A stretch of 64,000 nucleotides of DNA from positions 1 to 64,000 of the forward strand of contig JAKPSI010000011.1 of the NCBI GenBank assembly GCA_029555415.1, in the 5' to 3' direction. The translations under genes and the position numbers were made by a program. This DNA comes from Bacteroidota bacterium. GTDB lineage: Bacteria > Bacteroidota > Bacteroidia > Chitinophagales > Chitinophagaceae. Below are positions 53,783 through 62,514 of this stretch, one piece after another (position 1 is the first letter of the stretch; the number at the start of each line of letters is the position of its first letter). Under the pieces are notes generated by a model. The model did not search any database and was not told the DNA's origin. It was given only the letters and a program-made list of their open reading frames with translations.

Positions 53783-54973
53783 ATGGCAACAAAAGAGACC
53801 TTCAAGAGGGACAAACCTCACGTTAACGTTGGTACTATCGGTCACATTGACCACGGTAAAACCACTTTAACAGCCGCCATCACGACCATTCTGGCCAAGA
53901 AAGGTTTTGCGGAAGCAAAAAAATACGATGAAATCGATGCTGCTCCTGAAGAAAAGGAACGTGGTATCACGATCAACACGGCTCACGTGGAGTATCAGAC
54001 AAACAACCGCCACTATGCGCACGTTGACTGTCCTGGTCACGCTGACTACGTGAAGAACATGATCACTGGTGCTGCCCAGATGGACGGTGCGATCCTCGTT
54101 GTTGCCGCTACTGACGGTCCCATGCCGCAAACTAAAGAGCACATCCTGCTTGCCCGCCAGGTAGGTGTACCTAAAATTGTTGTGTTCATGAATAAAGTAG
54201 ACCTGGTTGATGACCCGGAACTGCTTGACCTCGTTGAAATGGAGATCCGCGATCTGCTGACATTCTACGGTTTCGATGGTGCTAACACACCGATCATCCA
54301 GGGTTCTGCTACCGGCGCACTCGCTGGCGAAGAAAAATGGGTGAAAGCTGTTGAAGACCTGATGGATGCAGTTGACTCTTATATTCCCCTGCCTCCCCGC
54401 CCGGTTGATCAGCCGTTCCTGATGTCTGTTGAGGACGTATTCTCTATCACTGGTCGTGGTACTGTTGCTACCGGCCGTATCGAAAGAGGTCGTATCAAAG
54501 TTGGTGAACCCGTTGAGATCGTTGGTCTGATCGAAAAACCGCTCGCTTCTGTTTGTACAGGTGTGGAAATGTTCCGCAAACTGCTCGACGAAGGTGAAGC
54601 TGGTGACAACGCCGGTCTGCTGCTCCGTGGTATTGAGAAAACCCAGATCCGTCGTGGTATGGTTATCGTGAAACCCGGTTCTATCACTCCGCACACTGAA
54701 TTCAAAGCTGAAGTATACGTACTGAGCAAAGAAGAAGGTGGACGTCACACTCCGTTCTTCAACAAATACCGTCCTCAGTTCTACTTCCGTACAACTGACG
54801 TAACTGGTGAAGTTGAACTGAACGCCGGTACTGAAATGGTTATGCCTGGTGATAATACCTCCCTGACCGTGAAGCTGATCCAGCCGATCGCGATGGAAAA
54901 AGGTCTGAAGTTCGCCATCCGTGAAGGTGGTCGTACCGTGGGTGCTGGTCAGGTAACTGAGATCATTAAATAA
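53783..54973 (+). CDS. tuf: Elongation factor Tu
   Basis: GTPase that delivers aminoacyl-tRNA to the ribosome. The 396-residue protein has [11 protein letters not shown] (P-loop), [12 protein letters not shown] (switch I), [20 protein letters not shown] (switch II) and MNKVDLVDD. Domains 2 and 3 are complete to the end, [11 protein letters not shown]. The start follows an A-rich leader (AAAAAACAGATAAC) with no SD. It is transcribed after four tRNAs and before tRNA-Trp. Confidence 0.98.
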   Translation: MATKETFKRDKPHVNVGTIGHIDHGKTTLTAAITTILAKKGFAEAKKYDEIDAAPEEKERGITINTAHVEYQTNNRHYAHVDCPGHADYVKNMITGAAQMDGAILVVAATDGPMPQTKEHILLARQVGVPKIVVFMNKVDLVDDPELLDLVEMEIRDLLTFYGFDGANTPIIQGSATGALAGEEKWVKAVEDLMDAVDSYIPLPPRPVDQPFLMSVEDVFSITGRGTVATGRIERGRIKVGEPVEIVGLIEKPLASVCTGVEMFRKLLDEGEAGDNAGLLLRGIEKTQIRRGMVIVKPGSITPHTEFKAEVYVLSKEEGGRHTPFFNKYRPQFYFRTTDVTGEVELNAGTEMVMPGDNTSLTVKLIQPIAMEKGLKFAIREGGRTVGAGQVTEIIK

Positions 54974-55015
54974 GCAGACACGCTACAAAGCCCTGCATCA
55001 CCGAAAGGTACTGCA

Positions 55016-55131
55016 AGCTTTTAGCCCCTGGCCCTCGCAGGAAGTCTGAGCCGCAAGGCGATACAAAGGAATTTGTCTTTGTAAAATAAGATGCTAAAAG
55101 CTGTCCCGACCTGGTCTGGATAGCTTTTAGC
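55016..55131. repeat. AGCTTTTAGC element in three copies between tuf and tRNA-Trp
   Basis: AGCTTTTAGC occurs at 55016-55025 and 55122-55131, and its inverse GCTAAAAGCT at 55093-55102. The last two form a 10-bp stem with a 19-nt loop ending 5 nt before the tRNA-Trp gene. The copy at 55016 is preceded by TGCA, giving a TGCAAGCTT word like the dispersed repeat family. Confidence 0.7.
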
Positions 55132-55136
55132 TTTCT

Positions 55137-55207
55137 ACGGGCATAGTTCAATGGCAGAATAGCGGTCTCCAAAACCGTTGATGGGAGTTCGAATCTCTCT
55201 GCCCGTG
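55137..55207 (+). tRNA. tRNA-Trp (CCA anticodon)
   Basis: Acceptor ACGGGCA/TGCCCGT, anticodon arm GCGGT/ACCGT with loop CTCCAAA (CCA), and T loop TTCGAAT. The discriminator is G. The order tuf-trnW-secE is conserved in bacteria. Confidence 0.96.
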
Positions 55208-55268
55208 CACACTGGTTTATTCATTCATGGCCGTTCGCGAAAGCCGACGTCCGGCATAAACAAATAGT

Positions 55269-55463
55269 ATGAACAAGATCACACATTATTTCAGGGAGAG
55301 TTCTAAAGAACTGCTTGAAAAAGTAAGCTGGCCTACCTGGTCACAGCTCCAGCAATCCACCATGATCGTGCTGGCGGCTACACTGGTCGTCACCTTCGCG
55401 GTGCTGGCTATGGACTTTGGCGCCGGTAACATCCTGAAATTCATCTACACCCAACTTTTCTAA
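55269..55463 (+). CDS. secE: Preprotein translocase subunit SecE
   Basis: A 64-residue single-span membrane protein of the SecYEG channel. It has the amphipathic segment YFRESSKELLEKVSWPTW, with the conserved KVxWPT motif, and one membrane helix. It lies 3 nt before nusG. Confidence 0.95.
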   Translation: MNKITHYFRESSKELLEKVSWPTWSQLQQSTMIVLAATLVVTFAVLAMDFGAGNILKFIYTQLF

Positions 55464-55466
55464 ACC

Positions 55467-56048
55467 ATGGAAGCAACTGTTACAACAGAAAACGCACCGC
55501 AGAAAGAAACCAAATGGTTCGTACTGCGCGTGGTCAGCGGCAAGGAAAAGAAAGTGAAGGAGTATCTCGATAAAGAGATCTCCCGCGGTGGTTGGAGTGA
55601 GATCGTAAAACAGGTTTTCCTTCCCGAAGAGAAAGTCTATAAAGTGCAGAACGGTAAGAAGGTGATGCGCACCCGTAACTACTATCCCGGTTATGTGATG
55701 ATCGAGATCGTTGAAGGTAAACTCAGCGATGATCTCCGCGAGATCATCCGCAATACCACCAACGTGATCCACTTCCTGGGTAAAGAAAACCCCATTGCCC
55801 TCCGTAAATCCGAAGTCAATAAAATGCTCGGTAAAATGGATGAAATGGCCGAAGCAGGTGGTGTCAACATGATCGAGCCTTTCATCGTAGGCGAAACCAT
55901 CAAGATCATCGAAGGTCCTTTCAACGACTTCAACGGTGTGATCGAAGAGGTGAACGACGAGAAGAAGAAACTGAAAGTGACCGTGAAGATCTTCGGCCGC
56001 TCCACACCTGTGGAACTGAATTACATGCAGGTCGAAAAGATCAGCTGA
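55467..56048 (+). CDS. nusG: Transcription termination/antitermination factor NusG
   Basis: The 193-residue protein has an NGN domain (WFVLRVVSGKEKKVKEYL, YYPGYVMIEI, VIHFLGKENP) and a C-terminal KOW domain (GETIKIIEGPFNDFNGVIEEV). NusG couples RNA polymerase to ribosomes and Rho. A terminator follows, so the usual transition into rplK is broken here. Confidence 0.97.
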   Translation: MEATVTTENAPQKETKWFVLRVVSGKEKKVKEYLDKEISRGGWSEIVKQVFLPEEKVYKVQNGKKVMRTRNYYPGYVMIEIVEGKLSDDLREIIRNTTNVIHFLGKENPIALRKSEVNKMLGKMDEMAEAGGVNMIEPFIVGETIKIIEGPFNDFNGVIEEVNDEKKKLKVTVKIFGRSTPVELNYMQVEKIS

Positions 56049-56072
56049 TCATTTTCAAAACAATTTATACAA

Positions 56073-56102
56073 AGCAATCCTTTTCCGGGATTGCTTTTTT
56101 AA
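56073..56102 (+). terminator. Terminator after nusG
   Basis: AGCAATCC (56075-56082) and GGATTGCT (56090-56097) form an 8-bp stem with a 7-nt loop, followed by a T-run. Confidence 0.85.
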
Positions 56103-56110
56103 TTTTAACC

Positions 56111-57952
56111 ATGCTGAATCGGGTACGCTTCGTTCTGTATTACATGCTGGGCTGGATCATCTTCTCCGGACTGGCACGTATATTCTTCCTCCTGTATGAA
56201 TGGCCGTACAGCCGGCTCACCTCATTCAGATTATTATTGCAGTCGGAATTATATGGGCTGCGCATGGACCTTGCCGTTTCTGCTTACCTCGCGGTGCCCT
56301 TGATCCTCTTTCTGATCGCAGGCCTTTTCATTCCCTTCTTCAACCGCAGAGCGGTCTATCAGGTCTATACCCTCATTTTCCTCATCCTGCAGATCCTGGT
56401 CATTGTTGCCGATGCAGGTATCTATGAAGCATGGGGCACCCGGATCGATTATACACCACTGAAATATCTTTCCAATCCCCGTGAGATGTGGGCATCGGTC
56501 AGTCACCTTCCACTTATATGGATCGGTCTTTCCATGATCGTTTCTTTTTATTTGCTATACCGCGTTACCCGTATCCTCATCAAACGGATCATGCCCTTGC
56601 TTGATGAAAAGAAAAACGCCTGGGCGCAGGCGCTCATCCTCCTTGTGCTGTTCGGCGCTATGGCCATTCCTATCAGGGGCGGGTTCCAGTTGCAACCGCT
56701 CAATCAGAGCAGCGTTTATTTCTGCAATGATCAGTTCGCCAATAATGCGGCCATCAACGCTTCCTGGAATTTCCTGCATTCCATCTATGAGATCCGCAAA
56801 GTGAACAGCAACGCTTACGTTTATATGCCCGATGTGGAAGCCCATGCGGTGGTCGATTCACTCTACCATACTTCCGGCAGCAATATCCCGGTGCTTCGTA
56901 CCGGTGTAACGAAACCCAATGTGATCCTCATCATCTGGGAGAGCTTCACCGAAAAAGCTCTGCATGTGCAGATCGATGGCAAACCGGTCACTCCGAATTT
57001 TGAACAACTCGAAAAAGAAGGGATCTGGTTCAGTAATTGTTATGCAACGGGCGACCGCACAGAAAAAGGACTGGGCGGTATCCTCAGCGGATATCCTTCA
57101 TTACCTCGGGGCGCCATTGTGAAGTATCCGGAAAAAACCGCTAAACTACCCGGTATCGGCAAGCTGCTTTCCGCAAAACAATACCATACGAAATTCTATT
57201 ACGGAGGTGAACCTGAATTCGCCAACATCAAGAGTTTCATGATGGCGCAACAATTCAATGATATCGTCAGCAAGGGTTCATTCAGTAAGGCCGACATGAA
57301 TTCAAAATGGGGCGCGCATGATGGCGTGGTGATGAAAAGGATACTCGCCGATCTGCCCGCGATGCCACAACCTTTCTTCACAGCGTGGCTCACACTCAGC
57401 AGTCATGAACCATTCGAAACACCGGTACCGGTGGTCTTCCATGGTAATGATATCCGCACGCAATTCCTCAACTCACTGCACTATACCGATTCCTGTCTCA
57501 ATGTTTTCATCCGCACGCTGCAAAAAACACCGGAATGGCAGAATACGATCGTGATCATCTCCGCCGATCATGGTCACTACGAGCCGGTCACCGGTAAACG
57601 CGCAGACAATTATCGCATCCCCATTTTATGGCTGGGCGGCGCATTGCAGCAACCGGGAAGGGAGATCAGTAAAGTGACCAGTCAGCTGGATATCGCTGCC
57701 AGTTTGAATGCACAACTGGGGAATACGACAAATCCGTTCACATTCAGCCGTAATGCATTTGACAGCACGGCAAAGCCCTGGTCCTTTTTTCTGTATGATG
57801 ATGGTATCGGTTTCGTGACCGACAGCAGCCGGCTCATGTATGATAACGCAGGCAAAAGAGTGGTATTCGCCGAAGGAAAAACGAATGCCGCGCAGGAACG
57901 GATGGCCAAAGCGCTGATGCAGGTGGTGTATGCCGACTTCCTGAAAAGATGA
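56111..57952 (+). CDS. LTA-synthase-like sulfatase-fold membrane enzyme
   Basis: The 613-residue protein has about five N-terminal membrane helices (1-200). The extracytoplasmic domain has VILIIWESFTEKALH (metal Glu), the nucleophile Thr in CYATGDRTEKGLGGILSGY and VIISADHGHYEPVTG. These are the hallmarks of the LtaS/OpgB-type glycerophosphate transferase group. In Gram-negative bacteria such enzymes may decorate periplasmic or surface glycans; the target here is unknown. It begins 9 nt after the nusG terminator, inside a locus otherwise devoted to transcription and translation. Confidence 0.87.
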   Translation: MLNRVRFVLYYMLGWIIFSGLARIFFLLYEWPYSRLTSFRLLLQSELYGLRMDLAVSAYLAVPLILFLIAGLFIPFFNRRAVYQVYTLIFLILQILVIVADAGIYEAWGTRIDYTPLKYLSNPREMWASVSHLPLIWIGLSMIVSFYLLYRVTRILIKRIMPLLDEKKNAWAQALILLVLFGAMAIPIRGGFQLQPLNQSSVYFCNDQFANNAAINASWNFLHSIYEIRKVNSNAYVYMPDVEAHAVVDSLYHTSGSNIPVLRTGVTKPNVILIIWESFTEKALHVQIDGKPVTPNFEQLEKEGIWFSNCYATGDRTEKGLGGILSGYPSLPRGAIVKYPEKTAKLPGIGKLLSAKQYHTKFYYGGEPEFANIKSFMMAQQFNDIVSKGSFSKADMNSKWGAHDGVVMKRILADLPAMPQPFFTAWLTLSSHEPFETPVPVVFHGNDIRTQFLNSLHYTDSCLNVFIRTLQKTPEWQNTIVIISADHGHYEPVTGKRADNYRIPILWLGGALQQPGREISKVTSQLDIAASLNAQLGNTTNPFTFSRNAFDSTAKPWSFFLYDDGIGFVTDSSRLMYDNAGKRVVFAEGKTNAAQERMAKALMQVVYADFLKR

Positions 57953-57959
57953 GGATACT

Positions 57960-58676
57960 TTACTTCACTTTGAATGCGGTGAAATAATAGTTGTTGGCCG
58001 CTGCAATGAGTTCCAGGTCCAGATAATACGACTGCACGAAATCCGAATAGGCTTTGTATTCATGCGTGGGCACCGCGAATTCATCAAAGAAAATGATATC
58101 ACCTTTCTTCAGGAAAGGAGCGAGGCTGGTCAGTACATATAATGTAGCGGAGTAGAGATCCGCATCCATCATGATGACATTGCGCCGGCTGTTATCGAGT
58201 TCCGGCAGGAAGCCCGGAAGTGTTTGCTGGAATAGTCCCTGGTGGAACGCACCCCGGCTGTCATGGATCTCCGGTTGCTTCTTGCCACTGTTGAATGTTC
58301 CTTTTTTGTACACCCCGAAATCTTCCGGTAAACCGGTGAACGTATCGAATCCGCGGAAGCTGCTTTGCGGGTGATTCAGTTTCTCTAGGAACCAGCGGAA
58401 AGAGAATCCGTCTGCCACACCGAATTCAAGATAGTTGACCGGCTCTGAGAGCAGGGCTTCTTTTTCCAGTACCCACTGGTAAAAAGGATAGCGTTTCTGG
58501 TAATCCCAGCGGCAGGGGAAATCGTTATAGGCGATCTTACGGTTCTTTGCCGCCCAGGCGGAAAAACGGGAGAGGTACAGCAGATTCGCATTCAGCCCGG
58601 AGAACAGGTTAAAGAAAACATGCAGGCGAAGCCAGGTAAAAGCGATCTTGGTATAACGTATGAGGAAAAGGCGCAT
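57960..58676 (-). CDS. TylF/MycF-type SAM-dependent methyltransferase-fold protein
   Basis: The 238-residue protein has NYLEFGVADGFSFRWFLE (SAM motif I), FRGFDTFTGLPEDFG (the acidic post-I region common in TylF-like and CmcI-like enzymes) and VIMMDADLYSATLYVL. Metal-coordinating Asp residues are expected there in macrocin O-methyltransferases. IIFFDEFAVP follows. It probably methylates a sugar or another small hydroxyl compound. It is convergent with the LTA-synthase-like gene and divergent from rplK. Confidence 0.82.
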   Translation of the reverse strand: MRLFLIRYTKIAFTWLRLHVFFNLFSGLNANLLYLSRFSAWAAKNRKIAYNDFPCRWDYQKRYPFYQWVLEKEALLSEPVNYLEFGVADGFSFRWFLEKLNHPQSSFRGFDTFTGLPEDFGVYKKGTFNSGKKQPEIHDSRGAFHQGLFQQTLPGFLPELDNSRRNVIMMDADLYSATLYVLTSLAPFLKKGDIIFFDEFAVPTHEYKAYSDFVQSYYLDLELIAAANNYYFTAFKVK

Positions 58677-58812
58677 CCGAGCGGGATTTTTGCAAAATAC
58701 GGGGTTTCAGGGCAGAAAACGGTCGTTACCGGGGCGAAAACGGCTGTAAATATTTTAGAACCAGTGGCTTAGAATTCTTCCGAAAAAGCTTCGCAAATCG
58801 GCCCCCAGCCCT

Positions 58813-58820
58813 TATCTTTG
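58813..58820 (+). promoter_or_regulatory. -7 box of the rplK operon
   Basis: TATCTTTG matches TAnnTTTG and is followed by a C-rich run (CACCCCCA). The sequence TTC lies 20 nt upstream in place of TTG. Predicted leader length to rplK is about 133 nt. Confidence 0.6.
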
Positions 58821-58870
58821 CACCCCCAATTAGTTCTTTATCATTCACGTAAGCGAAAGCGAAGTGAAAC

Positions 58871-58933
58871 CGCTGTTAGAAAATACAGCGACAGATGGAT
58901 GAATTTGGGAGTTCCGGCAATAAACGCCGGAAC
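58871..58933 (+). promoter_or_regulatory. Two-hairpin leader of rplK
   Basis: CGCTGT/ACAGCG (58871-58876, 58885-58890) and GTTCCGGC/GCCGGAAC (58911-58918, 58926-58933) form two separate perfect stems in the leader. The second stem ends 25 nt before the rplK ATG. It could be the site where a ribosomal protein such as L1 or L11 represses its own operon; this is inference. Confidence 0.45.
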
Positions 58934-58958
58934 GCTTGAACCAATAAATCAAAGAAAA

Positions 58959-59402
58959 ATGGCAAAAGAAATCTCCGGCTTTGTAAAGCTGCAGTGCAAG
59001 GGTGGCCAGGCCAACCCCGCACCTCCGATCGGGCCTGCGCTGGGTTCCAAGGGTATCAACATCATGGAATTCTGTAAGCAGTTCAACGCCCGTACACAAG
59101 ACAAGATGGGAAAAGTGCTTCCCGTATTAATCACTGTTTACACAGACAAGAGTTTTGATTTCATCATCAAAACCCCTCCCGCAGCGATCCAGCTGATGGA
59201 AGCCGCTAAAATTCAGAAAGGTTCCAAAGAAAGCAACCGCGTGAAAGTGGGCAAGGTGAACTGGGAACAGGTAGAGGCAATTGCGAAAGACAAAATGCCC
59301 GACCTGAACTGCTTTACCGTGGAAAGCGCCATGAAAATGGTTGCCGGTACTGCTCGCAGCATGGGCTTGACTGTTGAAGGTAAAGCTCCGTGGGAAAACT
59401 AA
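58959..59402 (+). CDS. rplK: Ribosomal protein uL11
   Basis: The 147-residue protein starts [20 protein letters not shown] and has [17 protein letters not shown] and the C-terminal rRNA-binding segment [13 protein letters not shown]. The longer open frame from 58818 is rejected because it runs through the leader hairpins. It leads rplK-rplA-rplJ-rplL. Confidence 0.97.
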   Translation: MAKEISGFVKLQCKGGQANPAPPIGPALGSKGINIMEFCKQFNARTQDKMGKVLPVLITVYTDKSFDFIIKTPPAAIQLMEAAKIQKGSKESNRVKVGKVNWEQVEAIAKDKMPDLNCFTVESAMKMVAGTARSMGLTVEGKAPWEN

Positions 59403-59449
59403 ACTTTTGCGTCCTCAGGGTCGCATGAACTTTTTAAAAACGAATTACA

Positions 59450-60145
59450 ATGGCATTCCTCAGTAAAAAAAGAAAAGTTGCCAACGCAAAAGTTGACGGC
59501 AATAAATTCTACAGCTTAAAAGAAGCTTCCGCGCTGGTGAAAGAATCAAACACCACCAAGTTCGACGCTTCTGTTGACCTGCACATCCGCCTGGGCGTAG
59601 ACCCCAAGAAAGCGGACCAGGCCATCCGTGGTACAGTTACACTTCCCCACGGAACAGGTAAAACCAAAAAAGTACTGGTACTTTGTACCCCCGATAAAGA
59701 AGCCGATGCGAAAGCAGCAGGCGCTGACTTCGTTGGTCTCGATGAATACGTGACCAAGATCGAAGGCGGATGGGTTGATGTGGACGTGATCATCGCCACA
59801 CCTTCCGTGATGCCGAAGATCGGTAAACTGGGTAAAGTACTCGGACCCCGTAACCTGATGCCGAACCCCAAGACCGGCACTGTGACCAACGATGTTGCGA
59901 ACGCAGTGAACGAAGTCAAAGGCGGTAAGATCGCTTTCAAGATCGACAAAGCCGGTATCATCCATGCCTCTATCGGACGCGTGAGCTTCGCAGCTGATAA
60001 GATCGCAGAGAACAGCCAGGAGCTGCTCAACGCGATCATCAAAGCGAAACCCTCTTCCGCAAAAGGTATCTACCTGAAAGGCATCAGCATGGCCAGCTCC
60101 ATGAGCCCCGGCATCGCTGTTGACACCAAAGCATTTGTTCATTAA
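59450..60145 (+). CDS. rplA: Ribosomal protein uL1
   Basis: The 231-residue protein of the L1 stalk has the motifs [35 protein letters not shown] and [11 protein letters not shown], and ends with a conserved S/G-rich segment. In E. coli uL1 is the translational repressor of its own operon. Confidence 0.97.
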   Translation: MAFLSKKRKVANAKVDGNKFYSLKEASALVKESNTTKFDASVDLHIRLGVDPKKADQAIRGTVTLPHGTGKTKKVLVLCTPDKEADAKAAGADFVGLDEYVTKIEGGWVDVDVIIATPSVMPKIGKLGKVLGPRNLMPNPKTGTVTNDVANAVNEVKGGKIAFKIDKAGIIHASIGRVSFAADKIAENSQELLNAIIKAKPSSAKGIYLKGISMASSMSPGIAVDTKAFVH

Positions 60146-60171
60146 TCGTAAAGTGATTAAAACGTATTAAC

Positions 60172-60687
60172 ATGACTAAAGATCAAAAAAACGAAGTGAT
60201 TGAACTGCTGAAAGGCAAGTTCTCCCAATACAACAACTTCTACGTGGCCGATACAGAAGCGCTCACCGTAGAACAGGTTGGTAAACTGCGCCGCGCATGT
60301 TTCAACAAACAAGTTGAAATGAAAGTGGCCAAGAATACGCTCATCAAAAAAGCGCTCGAGTCTCTCGACAGCGAAAAATATGCAGGCGTATACGATTCAC
60401 TGCACAAAGTGACCGCTCTGATGTTCTCTGAGAACCCCAAAGAGCCGGCACTGATCATCAGCTCTTTCCGTAAGGAAATGAACGGTGACAAACCCGTACT
60501 CAAAGCCGCTTTCATCAACGGTGATGTGTACATGGGTAACGACCAGCTGAAGGCACTGACCCAGATCAAGACGAAGAACGAACTGATCGGCGAAGTGATC
60601 GGACTGCTGCAATCTCCCGCGAAGCGTGTACTCGCCGCCCTGCTGCATAATGCAGAGCAGAAAGGCGAAGCTGCAGCGGCAGAATAA
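60172..60687 (+). CDS. rplJ: Ribosomal protein uL10
   Basis: The 171-residue stalk-base protein has DTEALTVEQVGKLRRACF and EMKVAKNTLIKKALE at the N-terminus. The C-terminal helix that carries L7/L12 dimers ends AALLHNAEQKGEAAAAE. It is followed by an inverted-repeat element before rplL. Confidence 0.96.
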   Translation: MTKDQKNEVIELLKGKFSQYNNFYVADTEALTVEQVGKLRRACFNKQVEMKVAKNTLIKKALESLDSEKYAGVYDSLHKVTALMFSENPKEPALIISSFRKEMNGDKPVLKAAFINGDVYMGNDQLKALTQIKTKNELIGEVIGLLQSPAKRVLAALLHNAEQKGEAAAAE

Positions 60688-60692
60688 TTAGA

Positions 60693-60763
60693 AAAGCTGC
60701 AAGCTAATAGCTTCAAGCCTCAAGGTGTTCCGCCTTGTAGCTTACAGCTTGAAGCCTGGGGCT
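60693..60763. repeat. Dispersed repeat with long stem between rplJ and rplL
   Basis: GCTTCAAGC (60710-60718) and GCTTGAAGC (60747-60755) are perfect inverse 9-mers, with further pairing CAAGG/CCTTG inside. It also contains GCTGCAAGCT (60696-60705) and GCTTACAGCTTG (60740-60751), words shared with the repeats flanking the S23 gene. It lies within the operon, 6 nt after the rplJ stop. Confidence 0.75.
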
Positions 60764-60857
60764 CAAGATATCCCTCCGTCTTAGGGACAAACAAGACAAA
60801 TTTTTTTAATCACTCCGCCGGAGTTAAAACGATGAAGGCGGGAAAAATTTAAACAAC

Positions 60858-61232
60858 ATGGCAGACGTAAAAGCTCTCGCAGAAAGCCTGGTAGGCTTAA
60901 CAGTTAAGGAAGTACAGGAACTGGCTGACTTCCTGAAATCAGAATACGGTATCGAACCTGCTGCAGCTGCAGTAGTAGTAGCTTCCGGTGACGGTGGTGG
61001 CGCAGCCGCTGCTGAAGAAAAAACTTCTTTCAACGTGATCCTGAAAAGCGGTGGCGCTTCCAAGCTGAACGTTGTGAAGATCGTTAAAGACCTGACTGGT
61101 CTCGGTCTGAAAGAAGCGAAAGACCTCGTTGACGGTGCTCCGAAAGCCGTTAAAGAAGGTGTTTCCAAAGCTGAAGCTGAAGACATCGCAAACAAGCTGA
61201 AAGAAGCTGGTGCTGATGTAGAGATCGCTTAA
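60858..61232 (+). CDS. rplL: Ribosomal protein bL12 (L7/L12)
   Basis: The 124-residue stalk protein has an N-terminal dimerisation helix ([20 protein letters not shown]), an Ala/Gly-rich hinge, and the C-terminal factor-binding domain with [18 protein letters not shown] and [15 protein letters not shown]. It is last in its operon and has its own terminator. Confidence 0.98.
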   Translation: MADVKALAESLVGLTVKEVQELADFLKSEYGIEPAAAAVVVASGDGGGAAAAEEKTSFNVILKSGGASKLNVVKIVKDLTGLGLKEAKDLVDGAPKAVKEGVSKAEAEDIANKLKEAGADVEIA

Positions 61233-61252
61233 TTCAACTGAATCTCATAGGA

Positions 61253-61296
61253 ACCCCGGCCACAGACGTTACAGTCTGTGCGCCGGGGTTTTTTAT
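61253..61296 (+). terminator. Terminator after rplL
   Basis: AACCCCGGC and GCCGGGGTT (61253-61261, 61283-61291) enclose an inner ACAGAC/GTCTGT stem, followed by a T-run. It separates rplL from rpoB transcription. Confidence 0.9.
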
Positions 61297-61306
61297 TTTC
61301 CCGACC

Positions 61307-62248
61307 TCACTCACAGCTCAAATAAGGCGCTATTTTCCTGAATACATCATCGGTGATCAAAGCAACCTGTTTGATGTCTTCAGGCGATCTGAACGCACCA
61401 TGCGCGTTCCTGTAAGCGATCACCGTTTTCGCAAGCTCATAACGGAAGTAAGGATGCGTTTTCAGTTCATCGATCGTTACACTGTTGATCCGGATCTTTC
61501 TGACCGGTCCCGCAGCAAGTTTCAGTTGCGGTCTGATCTTATAAAGAACGGAATCCGCAAGTCCGAATACTTCTCCCAATTGCTCCACCGCATAAAAGCC
61601 ACCCAGCTTTTCACGAAAACTCACAATGCGGTTCGCCAGCTTACTGCCAATGCCCGGTAATGCAATGAATGCAGTGGTATCGGATGTATTGATATCGATA
61701 ACCCGTGTGATCTTTTCATGGGACTCCCTGACAGGGAACGGAGCTGCTGGTTGTTTTGCAGGCTCCCTGCTGACCAGTTGTTCCTGCTCTTTTCCGATCC
61801 GGACCCAGGGCAATAACTTTTCATACAAGGCTGGGGGCAAGCCATAGATCTTTTGCAGGTCTTCCGGCTTCCGGAATGCACCGCCCTTCGACCGGTAGCG
61901 AATGATCGTGGCGGCCGTTTTGGGTTTCACACCCAATTCAACCCAGCCCTGTTCAGAAAGCGTATTAGGGTCAAAATAGTTCAATTTCCGGGTGTCCATA
62001 GGGGCCGCATCATATTCGGTCTTGCGGGTCAAGGTGGATGCCTCCGGGTCGCCCGATCCCTCATTATCCCGGTTTTTCCGGAGCAGGATCCAGGCACTGT
62101 CGGTCCCGGCCGGCACCCCCGGTGGCCGGAGGGGAAGGAGGGAGGGGAGTAAAAAAATGGTCAGAATGAGGAAAATAAGGACCCCGATCCCCATCCGGTC
62201 CCGTTTAGAAAACTGCAGATATTCCCTGACTTTTTGCTTGCTGTCCAT
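61307..62248 (-). CDS. Membrane-anchored helix-hairpin-helix protein (three ComEA-type repeats)
   Basis: The 313-residue protein has a short cytoplasmic N-terminus and one membrane helix (about 20-42). Three helix-hairpin-helix modules follow: VELGVKPKTAATIIRYRSKG; the canonical FIALPGIGSKLANRIVSF; and a weaker IDELKTHPYFRYELAKTV. Each is followed by a G(G/A)F...E(D/Q) segment. ComEA-type modules bind DNA without sequence specificity, and the topology puts them outside the membrane, suggesting DNA uptake or envelope DNA binding. It lies antisense between rplL and rpoB. Confidence 0.88.
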   Translation of the reverse strand: MDSKQKVREYLQFSKRDRMGIGVLIFLILTIFLLPSLLPLRPPGVPAGTDSAWILLRKNRDNEGSGDPEASTLTRKTEYDAAPMDTRKLNYFDPNTLSEQGWVELGVKPKTAATIIRYRSKGGAFRKPEDLQKIYGLPPALYEKLLPWVRIGKEQEQLVSREPAKQPAAPFPVRESHEKITRVIDINTSDTTAFIALPGIGSKLANRIVSFREKLGGFYAVEQLGEVFGLADSVLYKIRPQLKLAAGPVRKIRINSVTIDELKTHPYFRYELAKTVIAYRNAHGAFRSPEDIKQVALITDDVFRKIAPYLSCE

Positions 62249-62342
62249 AGGCTTCCAAATAGCACAAATTTGGCCCCCGGGAAGCCTCGGAACAGCCGTT
62301 TTTTCAACACTTTACGGGGGGTATTTTCTTCATAAACTTTTC

Positions 62343-62372
62343 TTGTTCTTATACGATAAATCCTTACCTTTG
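62343..62372 (+). promoter_or_regulatory. rpoB promoter
   Basis: TTG (62343-62345), a 19-nt spacer and TACCTTTG (62365-62372) fit the Bacteroidota consensus. The following CCATCCTT is identical to the rpsU promoter. Predicted start is about 62377, leaving a leader of about 138 nt before the ATG. Confidence 0.8.
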
Positions 62373-62514
62373 CCATCCTTTATTTTGGCCAAATATATTT
62401 TGACGTTCCAATTCATGTTCAAGTAGTTGAAAATCACAGACTTTTGATTCTTTTGAGTCGATGGTCTGAAAGTGATTGGTGCGTCCTGTATCTTCTAAAA
62501 CCGGTTTTTCGCAT

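Noticed and set aside
53867-54748. 293-codon minus-strand frame opposite tuf
   Set aside because: Mirror of a highly codon-biased gene; the translation is dominated by Thr, Ser, Phe and His and has no domain.
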